Below are positions 47,664 through 56,396 of a stretch of 64,000 bases of DNA, piece after piece. This DNA comes from Planomicrobium soli (GTDB lineage Bacteria; Bacillota; Bacilli; Bacillales_A; Planococcaceae). The stretch covers positions 124,001 to 188,000 of the forward strand of contig NZ_PYAT01000007.1 in assembly GCF_003014655.1 (NCBI RefSeq), written 5' to 3'. Numbering within the stretch: the stretch's first letter is position 1; each line of letters opens with the position of its first letter. A program made the translations under genes and the position numbers. The notes under the pieces are model-generated. The model was not told the origin of the DNA and made no database searches. It worked only from the letters and a program-made list of their open reading frames with translations.

Positions 47664-48689
47664 TTAACGCGCTTGCGGTGCAGCTTCGCCTAATTTTTCC
47701 GTACAGGAGTCGGAGCGGTAAGCAGGGAAAAATTCTTCATCCTTTTCGACGCCTGCTTTCTTGCAAAGTTCCGAATAGATTGCTTCGTTCCACACTTTTC
47801 GGCCAATATAGAATTCAAATTCGGTATTTTGCCCGAATTTCTTCTTGAACAGATACAGCGAATCGTCCGGATTGTTTGTTGTACCCCCGCCCGCATGGAC
47901 AAGGGCTGCCCCGTTTTGCTTGCCCCACTCGGCAATGGCATAAGTCATGACGTAAACAGGGGACAGGTGGTGAAACTCGGCAAGTGTTCCCGATAAATGG
48001 GTATGAATCAGATCGTTATAATGAAAATGCAATTCCGCTCCAATGGTCTGATTTTCATAAACAGCTTCAACAAGCACGATATGCTCACCAAAATATTCGA
48101 GGCAGCGGGAAAAATAGCTGTCATCGAAATAATAATAAGAATTCGCCCCTATGCGCTCCATATTGGCATGGTAGAGCTCTTTAAATTTGTGCAGATTATC
48201 CGGATTTCTTGTCACGCGGAATTCAACGCCTTCCCGCAGCGCCTTTCGGATGCTTTTTCGGGTGGATTTGGAAAACTCCGATTGAACCGGATCATCGTAA
48301 TCTTTAAGGTTGGTGCCGACGGTATTGCGCATATACCTTACATCATAGAAGCTTTTAAAATCCTCTGCATTCTTAAGAAGCGGGTGAAAACGGATAAATT
48401 CCCCGACAATCCGGTGCTCCTGGCAATACTCGCCAAAAGCTTTGTGGAATTCTTCGATGAGTTGCGGTTTGCTGCCGGTTTCGCAACCGGTTATAAGAGG
48501 ACCGCCGTAACCGTATGGCGTGACAATATCATAATAGGTTTCACCGTGGACTGCGAATGGAATCTTGCGTTTGATGAAAAGGTGTCTGACAGTACCCAGC
48601 GGATGGCTGAATTCAAAAACTTCGCATGTGCCATTTTCAAGTTTCTCATATAGTTTGCCGTATTTTTCCTCAAAAAAGATATCTATCAT
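47664..48689 (-). CDS. FemAB/GNAT-like acyltransferase A
   Basis: Soluble acyltransferase of the FemAB/BioF2-like GNAT group, 341 residues, with two GNAT halves. SEFSKSTRKSIRKALREGVEF (about 141-160) is the basic helix that precedes the second half in Fem-type enzymes; VEAVYENQTIGAELHFHYND and LYLFKKKFGQNTEFEFYIG match the CoA-fold strands and the family's C-terminal FKxxFG. Such enzymes transfer an acyl or aminoacyl group to an amine. GAGGTTTTAAA precedes the ATG. It follows an ATP-grasp ligase by 69 bases on the same strand and has a paralogue at 52006; joint action in amide synthesis is inferred. Confidence 0.78.
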   Translation of the reverse strand: MIDIFFEEKYGKLYEKLENGTCEVFEFSHPLGTVRHLFIKRKIPFAVHGETYYDIVTPYGYGGPLITGCETGSKPQLIEEFHKAFGEYCQEHRIVGEFIRFHPLLKNAEDFKSFYDVRYMRNTVGTNLKDYDDPVQSEFSKSTRKSIRKALREGVEFRVTRNPDNLHKFKELYHANMERIGANSYYYFDDSYFSRCLEYFGEHIVLVEAVYENQTIGAELHFHYNDLIHTHLSGTLAEFHHLSPVYVMTYAIAEWGKQNGAALVHAGGGTTNNPDDSLYLFKKKFGQNTEFEFYIGRKVWNEAIYSELCKKAGVEKDEEFFPAYRSDSCTEKLGEAAPQAR

Positions 48690-48758
48690 TTTAAAACCTC
48701 ATTTCCTGGTTGTCCTATTGCCCGCATAGTCTGATGAATAAATAAATTTCTTATTTTC

Positions 48759-50036
48759 TTAGGTTTCAACTTGAATAGGGTGGTATTTGGCAATAATCAT
48801 ATCTTCTCCGTCAGTTGAGAGAACTTTTAACGTTTCTTGAATGATGGCGATTGTTTCGTTCAATTCTGCTTCCGAAGCTGCGACAATTGTAATTCGGCCA
48901 AACATCTGGGTATAAGAGCCGGTAACAGCTATCTTATCTCCGGCCGAATTGTAGGTGATACAGGAAATGACGGCTGGCATTTGCGGTATTTTCTCTAAGC
49001 CGACGATTTTCCCGATTGTTCCTTCGTTCAACAAGATGGGCAAGTTGCAGGAAGGATAAGGCGTATAGGCATTGTCGAACATGCTCATATCATATTTTTC
49101 CAGACTCCTGCCTGTTAATAGATCAAGCATCATCTCTACTTGATTGATTCCCGTCTGTTTTTCAATAATAGAATAAAGTTGAGATCCTCCTAAGCGGAAG
49201 CCCATCTCATAAATATAGAAAGAGTCATTCTCATATAAGGACTGAATGAATATAACGCCATTTTTTATTCCCATGCCTTTCAGCATGGTTCTGACTTTAG
49301 AGTCCACCTCTTTGATATACTGCTCACGGTGTTGAGAAGGGAACACCATCGCAATAGGCAAGGGAGGGTGCTCCTTGAAATGCTTATGTACAAACCTGTC
49401 CACCACCGCATTTAAGATAATATTGTTATTTTGGATGGTATACAGTATTTGTATGCCATAAGCATTGTCAATAAAGCGTTCGATAATGGCTTTTTTGGAT
49501 TTTGAGAAGCGGAGCGCTTTGGTGTAGCCGGCCCTTGCCTCGCTTTTGCCATAGCAGACCGTAATTCCTTGGCTGGCATAACTGTCGACAGGCTTGATGA
49601 TCACCGGAAATTCCAGCGCTGACAGAAACTCTTCGCTCAAGTCGCCATCGATTTTATATTCTTCAATGACCGGTACACTGTAATTTCTGCACCATTCCTT
49701 AAATTTCCCTTTGTCAGAACAAATCTCCAATTGCTCGGCCGTTGCATAATAAGGCAAATTCAATTCTTCACATAACGCCAAAGCATTCCATGTATTGACG
49801 TCATCAAACGCATTGAAAACGCCATCCACCTTCTCGGCTCTAGCAATTTCAGCTAATTTTTCAGTGTCCGAAGTGCTGACATCATAGAATTTATCTGCAT
49901 GGGTTTTGGCAGGGGATCCGGGTGTTCGGTCGGTTACAATCGTATAGTAACCGGAATTTTTAGCCGTTCTTATAACATCTATCATCTGGGTGATTCCACT
50001 TAGAAATAAAATCCGCTTCTTTTCCACTTGGCTCAT
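48759..50036 (-). CDS. ATP-grasp carboxylate-amine ligase A
   Basis: ATP-grasp enzyme of 425 residues, predicted to activate a carboxylate as acyl-phosphate and join it to an amine. Residues 8-125 are the pre-ATP-grasp Rossmann part (ILFLSGITQMIDVIRTAK, GVFNAFDDVNTWNALALC). The ATP site has K148 (VIIKPVDSYASQGI) and Glu in IIERFIDNAYG; the metal end is YIYEMGFRLGGSQLY, where the usual Asn ligand is Gly. A C-terminal 100-residue tail follows. AGGAGG lies 8 bases before the ATG. It is very similar to the gene at 50360-51667 and probably co-transcribed with acyltransferase A. Confidence 0.85.
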   Translation of the reverse strand: MSQVEKKRILFLSGITQMIDVIRTAKNSGYYTIVTDRTPGSPAKTHADKFYDVSTSDTEKLAEIARAEKVDGVFNAFDDVNTWNALALCEELNLPYYATAEQLEICSDKGKFKEWCRNYSVPVIEEYKIDGDLSEEFLSALEFPVIIKPVDSYASQGITVCYGKSEARAGYTKALRFSKSKKAIIERFIDNAYGIQILYTIQNNNIILNAVVDRFVHKHFKEHPPLPIAMVFPSQHREQYIKEVDSKVRTMLKGMGIKNGVIFIQSLYENDSFYIYEMGFRLGGSQLYSIIEKQTGINQVEMMLDLLTGRSLEKYDMSMFDNAYTPYPSCNLPILLNEGTIGKIVGLEKIPQMPAVISCITYNSAGDKIAVTGSYTQMFGRITIVAASEAELNETIAIIQETLKVLSTDGEDMIIAKYHPIQVET

Positions 50037-50359
50037 CTAGAAGGCCTCCTAAACCTTTATATCATCAGCTTTGATACAATCCTTTCACCTTTTAGCTCAA
50101 TCCTCCACTGTCCTGATCATAAAATTAAAATCCTGTGTAAAAGTTAAAAATTTACATATTTTTTGTGGCATTTTTACTATTATTCCAAAAGTACCAACAC
50201 ATATAGAAAGTGTCAACGTGTATTCTGAATTTTTAGTTACTTTAAAGACATATATAATGCTGAGTGCAGACAGATTAAAGGAGAGGAAAGCGAATTTAAG
50301 GAGATTAAGAAATTATTTATAAAGTATTTTCTTGCCGCCTCATTTGTCTGGTAAGCCTG
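50037..50359. other. Intergenic region between the two ATP-grasp genes
   Basis: About 320 AT-rich bases. One plus-strand frame (50071-50322) is open but has no ribosome site and reads unlike a protein. A separate promoter for the downstream ligase probably lies here. Confidence 0.4.
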
Positions 50360-51667
50360 TTAACGGAATTGCGATATTGTCTGTTGATTGTTTGTGCATG
50401 TGCCTGTGACCGGGCAAAATTTGACGGAAATCATTTCAGTCTCTCTAGTCGATACTACACGCAATGTTTCTTGTATATTTTTTATTGTCTGATTCAATTC
50501 GTCCGTCGACTGGGCAACGATGTTGAAGCGGCCAAGCATCTGGGAGTAGGCACCTATGACATCAATCGTATCCCCAACTTTACGGGTCATGACGTTTGAG
50601 ACAACTTCGGGCATAGCTTCGACTTTTTCCAATCCAATAATTTCTTTGATAGTGCCAGTGTTCAGAAGAATAGGAAGATTATAAGAAGGGCGAGGCATAT
50701 AGCCGTCATCAAATGTAGAAATATCATATTTCTCAATTGGGTTGCCGACTGAAAAGTCGAGCATCATTTCAAGCAGATTAATGCCGGTCTGTTTTTCGAT
50801 AATTTTATAATGCTGTTCTCCGCTGAAACGGAATCCCATTTCATAAATATAATAAGACTCATTTTCGAAAAGGGCCTGGATAAAAACAAGGCCGTTTTCA
50901 ATCCCCATGCCTTGGATCATCTTCCGGACTTTGGGATCGACCGTCTTTATATAGTGATCTTGATGGCGGGAAGGAAAAGCCATCGCTACCGGCAAAGGAG
51001 GTGCATCTTTCGTTTGTTTGTAGACGTATCTGTCGACAACACCGTTTAAGACAACCTGCCCTTTCTGAATAGTATAGAAAAACTGGACGCCATAAGAATT
51101 ATCGATAAAAGGTTCAATGATAGCCGTCTTGGATTTTGAAAACTGGAGGGCTTTTTCATAGCCGCTTTTTGCTTCTTTGGCATCATGGCAAATAGTAATG
51201 CCTTTGCTGGCATAACTATCGACCGGCTTGATAATGACTGGAAAAGTCATTTGTGCAATTGTCTGTTCAGTCAAATTCCCTTCCACTTTAAACTCCTCAA
51301 CGACGGGCACCCCATACTGCCGACAGAATGCTTTAAACTGATTTTTATTCGAAGCGATTTCCAATTGTTTTTTAGTCGCATAAAAAGGAAGTTGGAGCTT
51401 TTCGCAGAGCAGCAAAGCATTCCACGTATTAATATCTTCAAAAGCAGTAAAAATGCCAGCTACGTTTTCTGATCGAGCCATATCGCAAAGCGCGTCGATG
51501 TCGGCTGTACTAATATCGTACGATTTATCGGCGTACATCTTTGCTGGTGATCCATCAATATTGTCCGTAACAATAGTGTAAATCCCCATCTTCTTGGCAG
51601 TATTTACCACGTCAATCATATGGTGAATACCTCCAAGTATTAGCACCTTTTTTTGCGTTAGTTTCAT
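50360..51667 (-). CDS. ATP-grasp carboxylate-amine ligase B
   Basis: Second ATP-grasp ligase, 435 residues, aligning end to end with ligase A without large gaps. Shared blocks: VIIKPVDSYASKGITIC, AIIEPFIDNSYGVQ, LNGVVDRYVYK, YIYEMGFRFSGEQHY, and IEKQTGINLLEMMLDF. Differences cluster in the substrate side (FRFSGEQ for FRLGGSQ) and in the tail, which here ends VTGTCTNNQQTISQFR. The pair may therefore use different amines or acids. AGGAGG precedes the ATG by 9 bases. It is divergent from acyltransferase B. Confidence 0.85.
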   Translation of the reverse strand: MKLTQKKVLILGGIHHMIDVVNTAKKMGIYTIVTDNIDGSPAKMYADKSYDISTADIDALCDMARSENVAGIFTAFEDINTWNALLLCEKLQLPFYATKKQLEIASNKNQFKAFCRQYGVPVVEEFKVEGNLTEQTIAQMTFPVIIKPVDSYASKGITICHDAKEAKSGYEKALQFSKSKTAIIEPFIDNSYGVQFFYTIQKGQVVLNGVVDRYVYKQTKDAPPLPVAMAFPSRHQDHYIKTVDPKVRKMIQGMGIENGLVFIQALFENESYYIYEMGFRFSGEQHYKIIEKQTGINLLEMMLDFSVGNPIEKYDISTFDDGYMPRPSYNLPILLNTGTIKEIIGLEKVEAMPEVVSNVMTRKVGDTIDVIGAYSQMLGRFNIVAQSTDELNQTIKNIQETLRVVSTRETEMISVKFCPVTGTCTNNQQTISQFR

Positions 51668-52005
51668 TTGAAGACCTCCTGAGATTAATAAGCAACCACT
51701 TTGGTTAATCCTTTGCCTACTAAATAGCTATTAAAGAAAAATAGACTAATTCTTTTTAATCATATATTTACAGTATTTTAATACCAAGTTACCAGTGATG
51801 ATGTATACTGTCAATGTAGTTATCAGAATATTTACATTACTGAAGAGGGGCGTGTCGCGGAAAAGCCAAGGGAAAATAAAAATTCATAGACCTGCTTTTT
51901 GGAGCTTTTTAATTTAACCTGTTTTTAACCAATCGGTCCTACTATTAATTTACTTCACAGATTTAGTCGTTGCTTAATATGAAGCAGCCAAGGAGGAAAA
52001 ACAAA
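51668..52005. other. Divergent promoter region of ligase B and acyltransferase B
   Basis: About 340 bases between diverging genes. AT-rich, with repeated ATATTTACA(G/T)TA-like words (about 51764 and 51827) but no clear dyad. No gene. Confidence 0.4.
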
Positions 52006-53004
52006 ATGACAGTTGTTTCTAAGACTACAACACCAGACATCTTCTTCACACCGGAATGGGGGAAAGCCTACGAGAAGCATGATCATGGAGAAATGCGTGT
52101 TTTTGAAATGAAAAATGAAATGGGCCACGTTTTTTACCAATTCATTTTGAGGGCAATTCCAATCATGTTCGGCTCTATACTTTATTACGACACCATCACT
52201 TCTTTCGGTTTGAGCGGTCCTATCATTCTTAACTGCATTCCGGGAAAAAGAAAAGAATTAGCAGCTGCATTTGATAAAGAATTCCAACGATATTGCGATG
52301 AGAACAACATAATATCCGAGTACGTGCGGTTTAGTTCCTGGGTAAACAATGCGCAGGATTTCGAAAATTTGTATGGCATGGATAACCGCGGCATCACTAT
52401 GTATATCGATTTGACAGTTGAAGACTATTTTATGCAGGAATTTAAATCTGGTACTCGCCAGCAAGTCAGACGCGCGCTGAAAAATGGTGTAGAAATCGAA
52501 TACGATTACACTGGCGACAGCATAAAGGAATTTCACCGTCTTTACATGATTATGGCGAAGAAAAATGACATTCCAGACCATTATGTGTTTACTGAGGAAT
52601 TGCTTGCGGAATCATTCCAGCATTTAGCAGGTAAACAGTTCATTGTTTACGCTAAATACAAAGGGCAATATATTTCGGGGGCGCTTTTTTTGCATCATGG
52701 AGATTATTTGCACTATCATTTAGCGGCAAATGATCCAGACTTTTTCAATTTCGCTGGCAACAGCCTGGTCTTAAATGAAGGCTGCCGCTGGGGAGTCGAC
52801 CATGGCAAAAAGGAATTGCATCTTGGCGGCGCCTCGACTGACTCTTTGTACCGCTTTAAAAGGGGCTTTACCAAAACAGAACCCTTGGCAATCCTTACGG
52901 GCAAAAAAGTAAGAAATCCCAGACTTTACGAAATTTTGACGAGTTATAAATTGAGCATGGCCAAAGACGTCGATTTAAACTATTTCCCTGCTTATAGAGG
53001 ATAG
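52006..53004 (+). CDS. FemAB/GNAT-like acyltransferase B
   Basis: Paralogue of acyltransferase A, 332 residues. QEFKSGTRQQVRRALKNGVEI is the basic helix seen there as well (STRKSIRKALREGVEF); FIVYAKYKGQYISGALFLHHGDYLHYHLAAN and LYRFKRGFTKTEPLAILTG match in order. It starts with FFTPEWGKAYEKHDHGEMRVF where A has IFFEEKYGKLYEKLENGTCEVF, so the two are full-length homologues. ATG 52006 follows AAGGAGG; the frame opens earlier (51970) across that site. Divergent from ligase B. No signal peptide. Substrate unknown. Confidence 0.78.
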   Translation: MTVVSKTTTPDIFFTPEWGKAYEKHDHGEMRVFEMKNEMGHVFYQFILRAIPIMFGSILYYDTITSFGLSGPIILNCIPGKRKELAAAFDKEFQRYCDENNIISEYVRFSSWVNNAQDFENLYGMDNRGITMYIDLTVEDYFMQEFKSGTRQQVRRALKNGVEIEYDYTGDSIKEFHRLYMIMAKKNDIPDHYVFTEELLAESFQHLAGKQFIVYAKYKGQYISGALFLHHGDYLHYHLAANDPDFFNFAGNSLVLNEGCRWGVDHGKKELHLGGASTDSLYRFKRGFTKTEPLAILTGKKVRNPRLYEILTSYKLSMAKDVDLNYFPAYRG

Positions 53005-53122
53005 AATCAGAGTGCTTCGATGACCGGCACTTTAATAACTTACGAAACGAGGCAATTGATTGTTCTGGTTGTTGAGGTCTTTTATAGTGGAACTAACATG
53101 AAAAAGATAAGGGGAGAAAAAG

Positions 53123-53512
53123 ATGAATCCATTAGCGAAAAAGCGGGTAAAAGCGATTTTAATCGATACGATCGTTTCAACTGCTGTATCATCTGCTGCA
53201 GAACCACTGCTGCGAAAAAAAGTGAAAAGTGAAATGTTCTTTGCCTTAGCGGCTCCATCGCTCTTTCTTTGGGGACTGGAGTATGCCCAGCTTCGTCTAA
53301 ACGGGCAAACACTCGGACAAAAAGCGATGGGAATTCGGCTTGAAAGCGATACCGGCGGCGAACTGACAGCCGAACAAATACTTAAACGGACCATACACCG
53401 CGATTTTGCCAGCTCTTTCATCTATTTAAAAGAGCGAGGAAAGTACGATGCATACGAAGGAGCAAAATTCCCTCATGATATTTATGCACATACAGTAGTA
53501 AAAGAACTTTAG
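53123..53512 (+). CDS. RDD-like small membrane protein
   Basis: A 129-residue protein related to the RDD family: KKRVKAILIDTIVSTAVSSA for the first helix (the Arg and Asp of RDD are R8 and D15), a second helix MFFALAAPSLFLWGLEYAQ, and NGQTLGQKAMGIRL, the conserved turn of that family, at about 60-73. AAGGGGAG is 7 bases before the ATG. It follows acyltransferase B by 118 bases and may be co-transcribed with it; role unknown. Confidence 0.72.
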   Translation: MNPLAKKRVKAILIDTIVSTAVSSAAEPLLRKKVKSEMFFALAAPSLFLWGLEYAQLRLNGQTLGQKAMGIRLESDTGGELTAEQILKRTIHRDFASSFIYLKERGKYDAYEGAKFPHDIYAHTVVKEL

Positions 53513-53609
53513 GCATTGGGCGATTCCGTTTTTCTGGAATCGCTTTTTATATGCGGATCTTTCGGTGGATACTATAATGAAGGAAAATGGAAGGCGGTGC
53601 AGAAGTGAG

Positions 53610-54341
53610 ATGAAGCTGTACAACGAGTTGGCGGAATGGTGGCCGTGGATGTCGCCGCATACGGAGTACGAAGAAGAAGCATCTCTGTATTTGGACATCA
53701 TTCAGCGTTATCATCCGGACGTGAAACAGGCTTTAGAATTTGGATCAGGCGGTGGAAGTAATGCGTATTACTTGAAGCGGCATTTTGCCATGGTGTTGTC
53801 CGATTTGTCCCGGGAAATGCTGGAGGTAAGCCGGCGACTGAATCCTGAGTGTGAACACATCCAAGGCGATATGCGCAACATTGACGCAGGTTCCACATTC
53901 GATTTGGTCTTTATACATGACGCCATCACTTATTTTACTGCTACCTCTGATTTGCTGGCAGTCATGCAAAATGCCAAAAAGCACTTAAATAAAAAAGGCA
54001 TTTTGTTTATTATGACCGATCAATTCACAGAAACGTTTCGGCCTGAGACAAGCCATGGCGGCATTGATAAGGACGGACGGGGTTTCCGGTATTTGGAGTG
54101 GACCGATGACAAGGATCCTGAGGACTTTGTTACTGAAACAGAGTATCTCTATATCATGAAAAATGAAAAAGGTGAGATCTTCAGGGAATCTGATAGTTCC
54201 ATATCAGGCTTGTTTTCTATGGATACGTGGGAAAAGCTGCTTGCTGAAGCTGGTTTCAAAACCACATTCGAACGTATCCATTACACGACGGAGACAGGCA
54301 TTTACTATGGAATGATAGCAGAACAACTTTCTGCGGAATAG
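53610..54341 (+). CDS. SAM-dependent methyltransferase
   Basis: Class I methyltransferase of 243 residues. ALEFGSGGGSNAYYL is the SAM-binding glycine loop, LSDLSREMLEVSRRL the acidic loop, and HIQGDMRNIDAGSTFDLVFIHDAIT motifs II and III. The starting part (YNELAEWWPWMSPHTEY) and the end (FERIHYTTETGIYYGMIA) fit this type. ATG 53610 is used; a longer frame from 53565 has no site. It lies between the acyltransferase and the broken ATP-grasp gene, so it could belong to the same biosynthetic locus, though its substrate is unknown. Confidence 0.83.
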   Translation: MKLYNELAEWWPWMSPHTEYEEEASLYLDIIQRYHPDVKQALEFGSGGGSNAYYLKRHFAMVLSDLSREMLEVSRRLNPECEHIQGDMRNIDAGSTFDLVFIHDAITYFTATSDLLAVMQNAKKHLNKKGILFIMTDQFTETFRPETSHGGIDKDGRGFRYLEWTDDKDPEDFVTETEYLYIMKNEKGEIFRESDSSISGLFSMDTWEKLLAEAGFKTTFERIHYTTETGIYYGMIAEQLSAE

Positions 54342-54369
54342 GTTCTTTTGGGACCTGAAATGAGAAATG

Positions 54370-54392
54370 GCAGCCTTAAACGGCTGCCTGAA
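54370..54392. terminator. Hairpin between convergent genes
   Basis: GGCAGCC pairs with GGCTGCC around TTAAAC, 29 bases after the methyltransferase stop. No long T run, so only moderate. Confidence 0.5.
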
Positions 54393-54443
54393 TTGTTTAT
54401 TTGTGTATCATTGAGATTAGGTATTCTCCAGCAATCGCGTTTT

Positions 54444-54920
54444 TCAAATAACTTGCAGTGATTTTTCAGCAGGTAATTGGTCCGGAAATCTTACCGGGAA
54501 CTCCATTTGTGCAAGGTCCTGGTGGTACCAATCATCAAGCGCTCCTTCTTCAATAACTGGCACGTTGAAGGTTTGGCAATAGTCATTAAATCGGCAGCTG
54601 CTGAAGTAGCTTCTATATTGTTCGCTGACGGTATACATGGGAAGCCCCATTTTTTTGCACAAAGCCAAAGCATGCCATGTATTGGAATCATCAAAAACAT
54701 TGAAGACCCCATCAATTTCTTCTTTTAAAACTATCTCAGCAAGCTTATCCATATCGTTCGTACTGCTGATATAAGACTTGTCCGCAAACTTTTTAGCAGG
54801 CGATTCCACCATATTGTCTGCGACAATTGTATACAATCCAAGTTTATTTGCGGTTTCTACAATCTCAATCATGTATGAAGCTCCACTAAGAATTAAGACT
54901 TTTTTCTTATTCATTATCAT
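54444..54920 (-). pseudogene. Truncated third ATP-grasp gene
   Basis: The 158-residue product matches the first 145 residues of ligases A and B: KVLILSGASYMIEIVETANKLG, GVFNVFDDSNTWHALALCKK and FNVPVIEE. It breaks off at QMEFPV, precisely where the ligases continue with IIKPVDSYAS, and ends with the unrelated RFPDQLPAEKSLQVI. The whole ATP-binding and catalytic part is missing, and no continuation was found in other frames down to 54342. It has a GGGGG ribosome site and could still make a protein, but not an active ligase. A deletion remnant of a third copy is the simplest reading. Confidence 0.8.
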
Positions 54921-55177
54921 AATAATACCCCCTGATGTAAGAATGGCTGAGTAAGGGAAAGGTCGAAAGATAGAATGTTATCTTAATTCTGTTAAAAATG
55001 ATTATTAATTATTAATCTATCAGTCTTTTTAACCAAAGTCAACAAATTGTCAGAAATTTAAAATAATAAAAAGAAAGGTTGTGAAGTAAAATATTTCCTT
55101 AATCCAGTTTTCTTTTATCGGCTCTGCCGGAAGTCTATACTAGAAAGGTGAAGTTGAGCCAATGGGAGGATAAGAAT

Positions 55178-56233
55178 ATGGAAAAATATCGCATTGATCC
55201 AAAGCGAGGGTTAGAATTTGGATTGTATACACTCGGAGACCATCTGCCAGATCCAATATCAGGCGAACGGATCACTGCTGGCGAACGAATCCATGAAATC
55301 ATCGAACTTGCGAAGCTCGCTGAACAGGCTGGCATCGATTTTTTTAGCGTTGGCGAAAGCCATCAGGAATATTTTGCGACACAGGCGCATACTGTGGTGC
55401 TTGCGGCAATTGCCCAAGCAACAGAAAAAATCAAGATATCCAGCTCTTCTACCATTATCAGTACATCGGATCCGGTCCGCGTGTATGAGGATTTTGCGAC
55501 AATCGACTTGATATCAAAAGGCAGAGCGGAAATTATTGCAGGACGAGCGTCGCGCATCGGCTTGTTCGAGCTGCTGGGCTATGACGTCCGGTATTATGAA
55601 GAATTATATGAAGAAAAGTTCGATTTGCTTCGGAAGATCAATGAAGAGCGGACGGTCAACTGGAGCGGCCGGTTCCGGGCACCGCTTAAAGATGCCGAAG
55701 TTCTGCCGCGGCCGCAAGACGGTTCGCTTCCGATTTGGCGGGCGGTAGGCGGCCATCCGGCTAGCGCGATCAAAGCAGGGCATGCCGGTGTGCCAATGAT
55801 GCTTGCAACACTCGGCGGACCAGCTGAAAGCTTCAAGCACTCCATTGATGCTTTCCGAAATGCCGCTAAAGAAAGCGGTTTTGATCCGGCGGAGCTGCCA
55901 GTCGCGACAGCTGGGTTTTTCCATGTTGCTGAAACTTCTCAGCAGGCATTTGACGAAATTCATCCACATGTGGATAAAGGAATGATGAAAACGAACGGCC
56001 GCGGTTATCCACAATGGCAATTCATGCATGGAGCCAGTCCGCACGATGTAATGAATATCGGCAGCCCTCAGCAGGTTATCGAAAAAATTCTCTATCAGCA
56101 GGAAATGTTTGGCCATCAGCGCTATATCGCCCAAATGGATTTTGGTGGCGTGCCGTTCGATCGCTTGATGCGGAATATTGACATGATTGGAACGGAAATT
56201 TTACCGGCTATCAAGAAATACACGAAAAAATAA
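55178..56233 (+). CDS. LLM-class flavin-dependent oxidoreductase
   Basis: Luciferase-like monooxygenase-family TIM barrel, 351 residues, cytosolic. LEFGLYTLGDH at the start, AEQAGIDFFSVGESHQEYF (strand 2), ISSSSTIISTSDPVRVYEDFATID and GRAEIIAGRASRIGLFELLGYD (the flavin phosphate region), and LPIWRAVGGHPASA follow the order of the family. They use FMN or F420; F420 is unlikely in this kind of organism. ATG 55178 has GGAGG 8 bases before it; the frame opens earlier at 55148 through that site. Substrate unknown; likely monocistronic. Confidence 0.87.
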   Translation: MEKYRIDPKRGLEFGLYTLGDHLPDPISGERITAGERIHEIIELAKLAEQAGIDFFSVGESHQEYFATQAHTVVLAAIAQATEKIKISSSSTIISTSDPVRVYEDFATIDLISKGRAEIIAGRASRIGLFELLGYDVRYYEELYEEKFDLLRKINEERTVNWSGRFRAPLKDAEVLPRPQDGSLPIWRAVGGHPASAIKAGHAGVPMMLATLGGPAESFKHSIDAFRNAAKESGFDPAELPVATAGFFHVAETSQQAFDEIHPHVDKGMMKTNGRGYPQWQFMHGASPHDVMNIGSPQQVIEKILYQQEMFGHQRYIAQMDFGGVPFDRLMRNIDMIGTEILPAIKKYTKK

Positions 56234-56396
56234 TAAGTTAAGGGGTCTTCTTTTATGGAAGGCCTTTTTGTTATAGAGATCCGGATTCAAGCAGTAAAAA
56301 AGAATTATTTTTAGTATTAAATTTCCTTGCACCCTATAATTTTCCATCCTATAATTAATCAACCGCATAAGTGGGGGACATGGGAGAGACAGGGGA

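Noticed and set aside
50071-50322. Open frame of 83 codons between the two ATP-grasp genes
   Set aside because: No ribosome site, unusual residue make-up and overlap with the likely promoter of ligase A.
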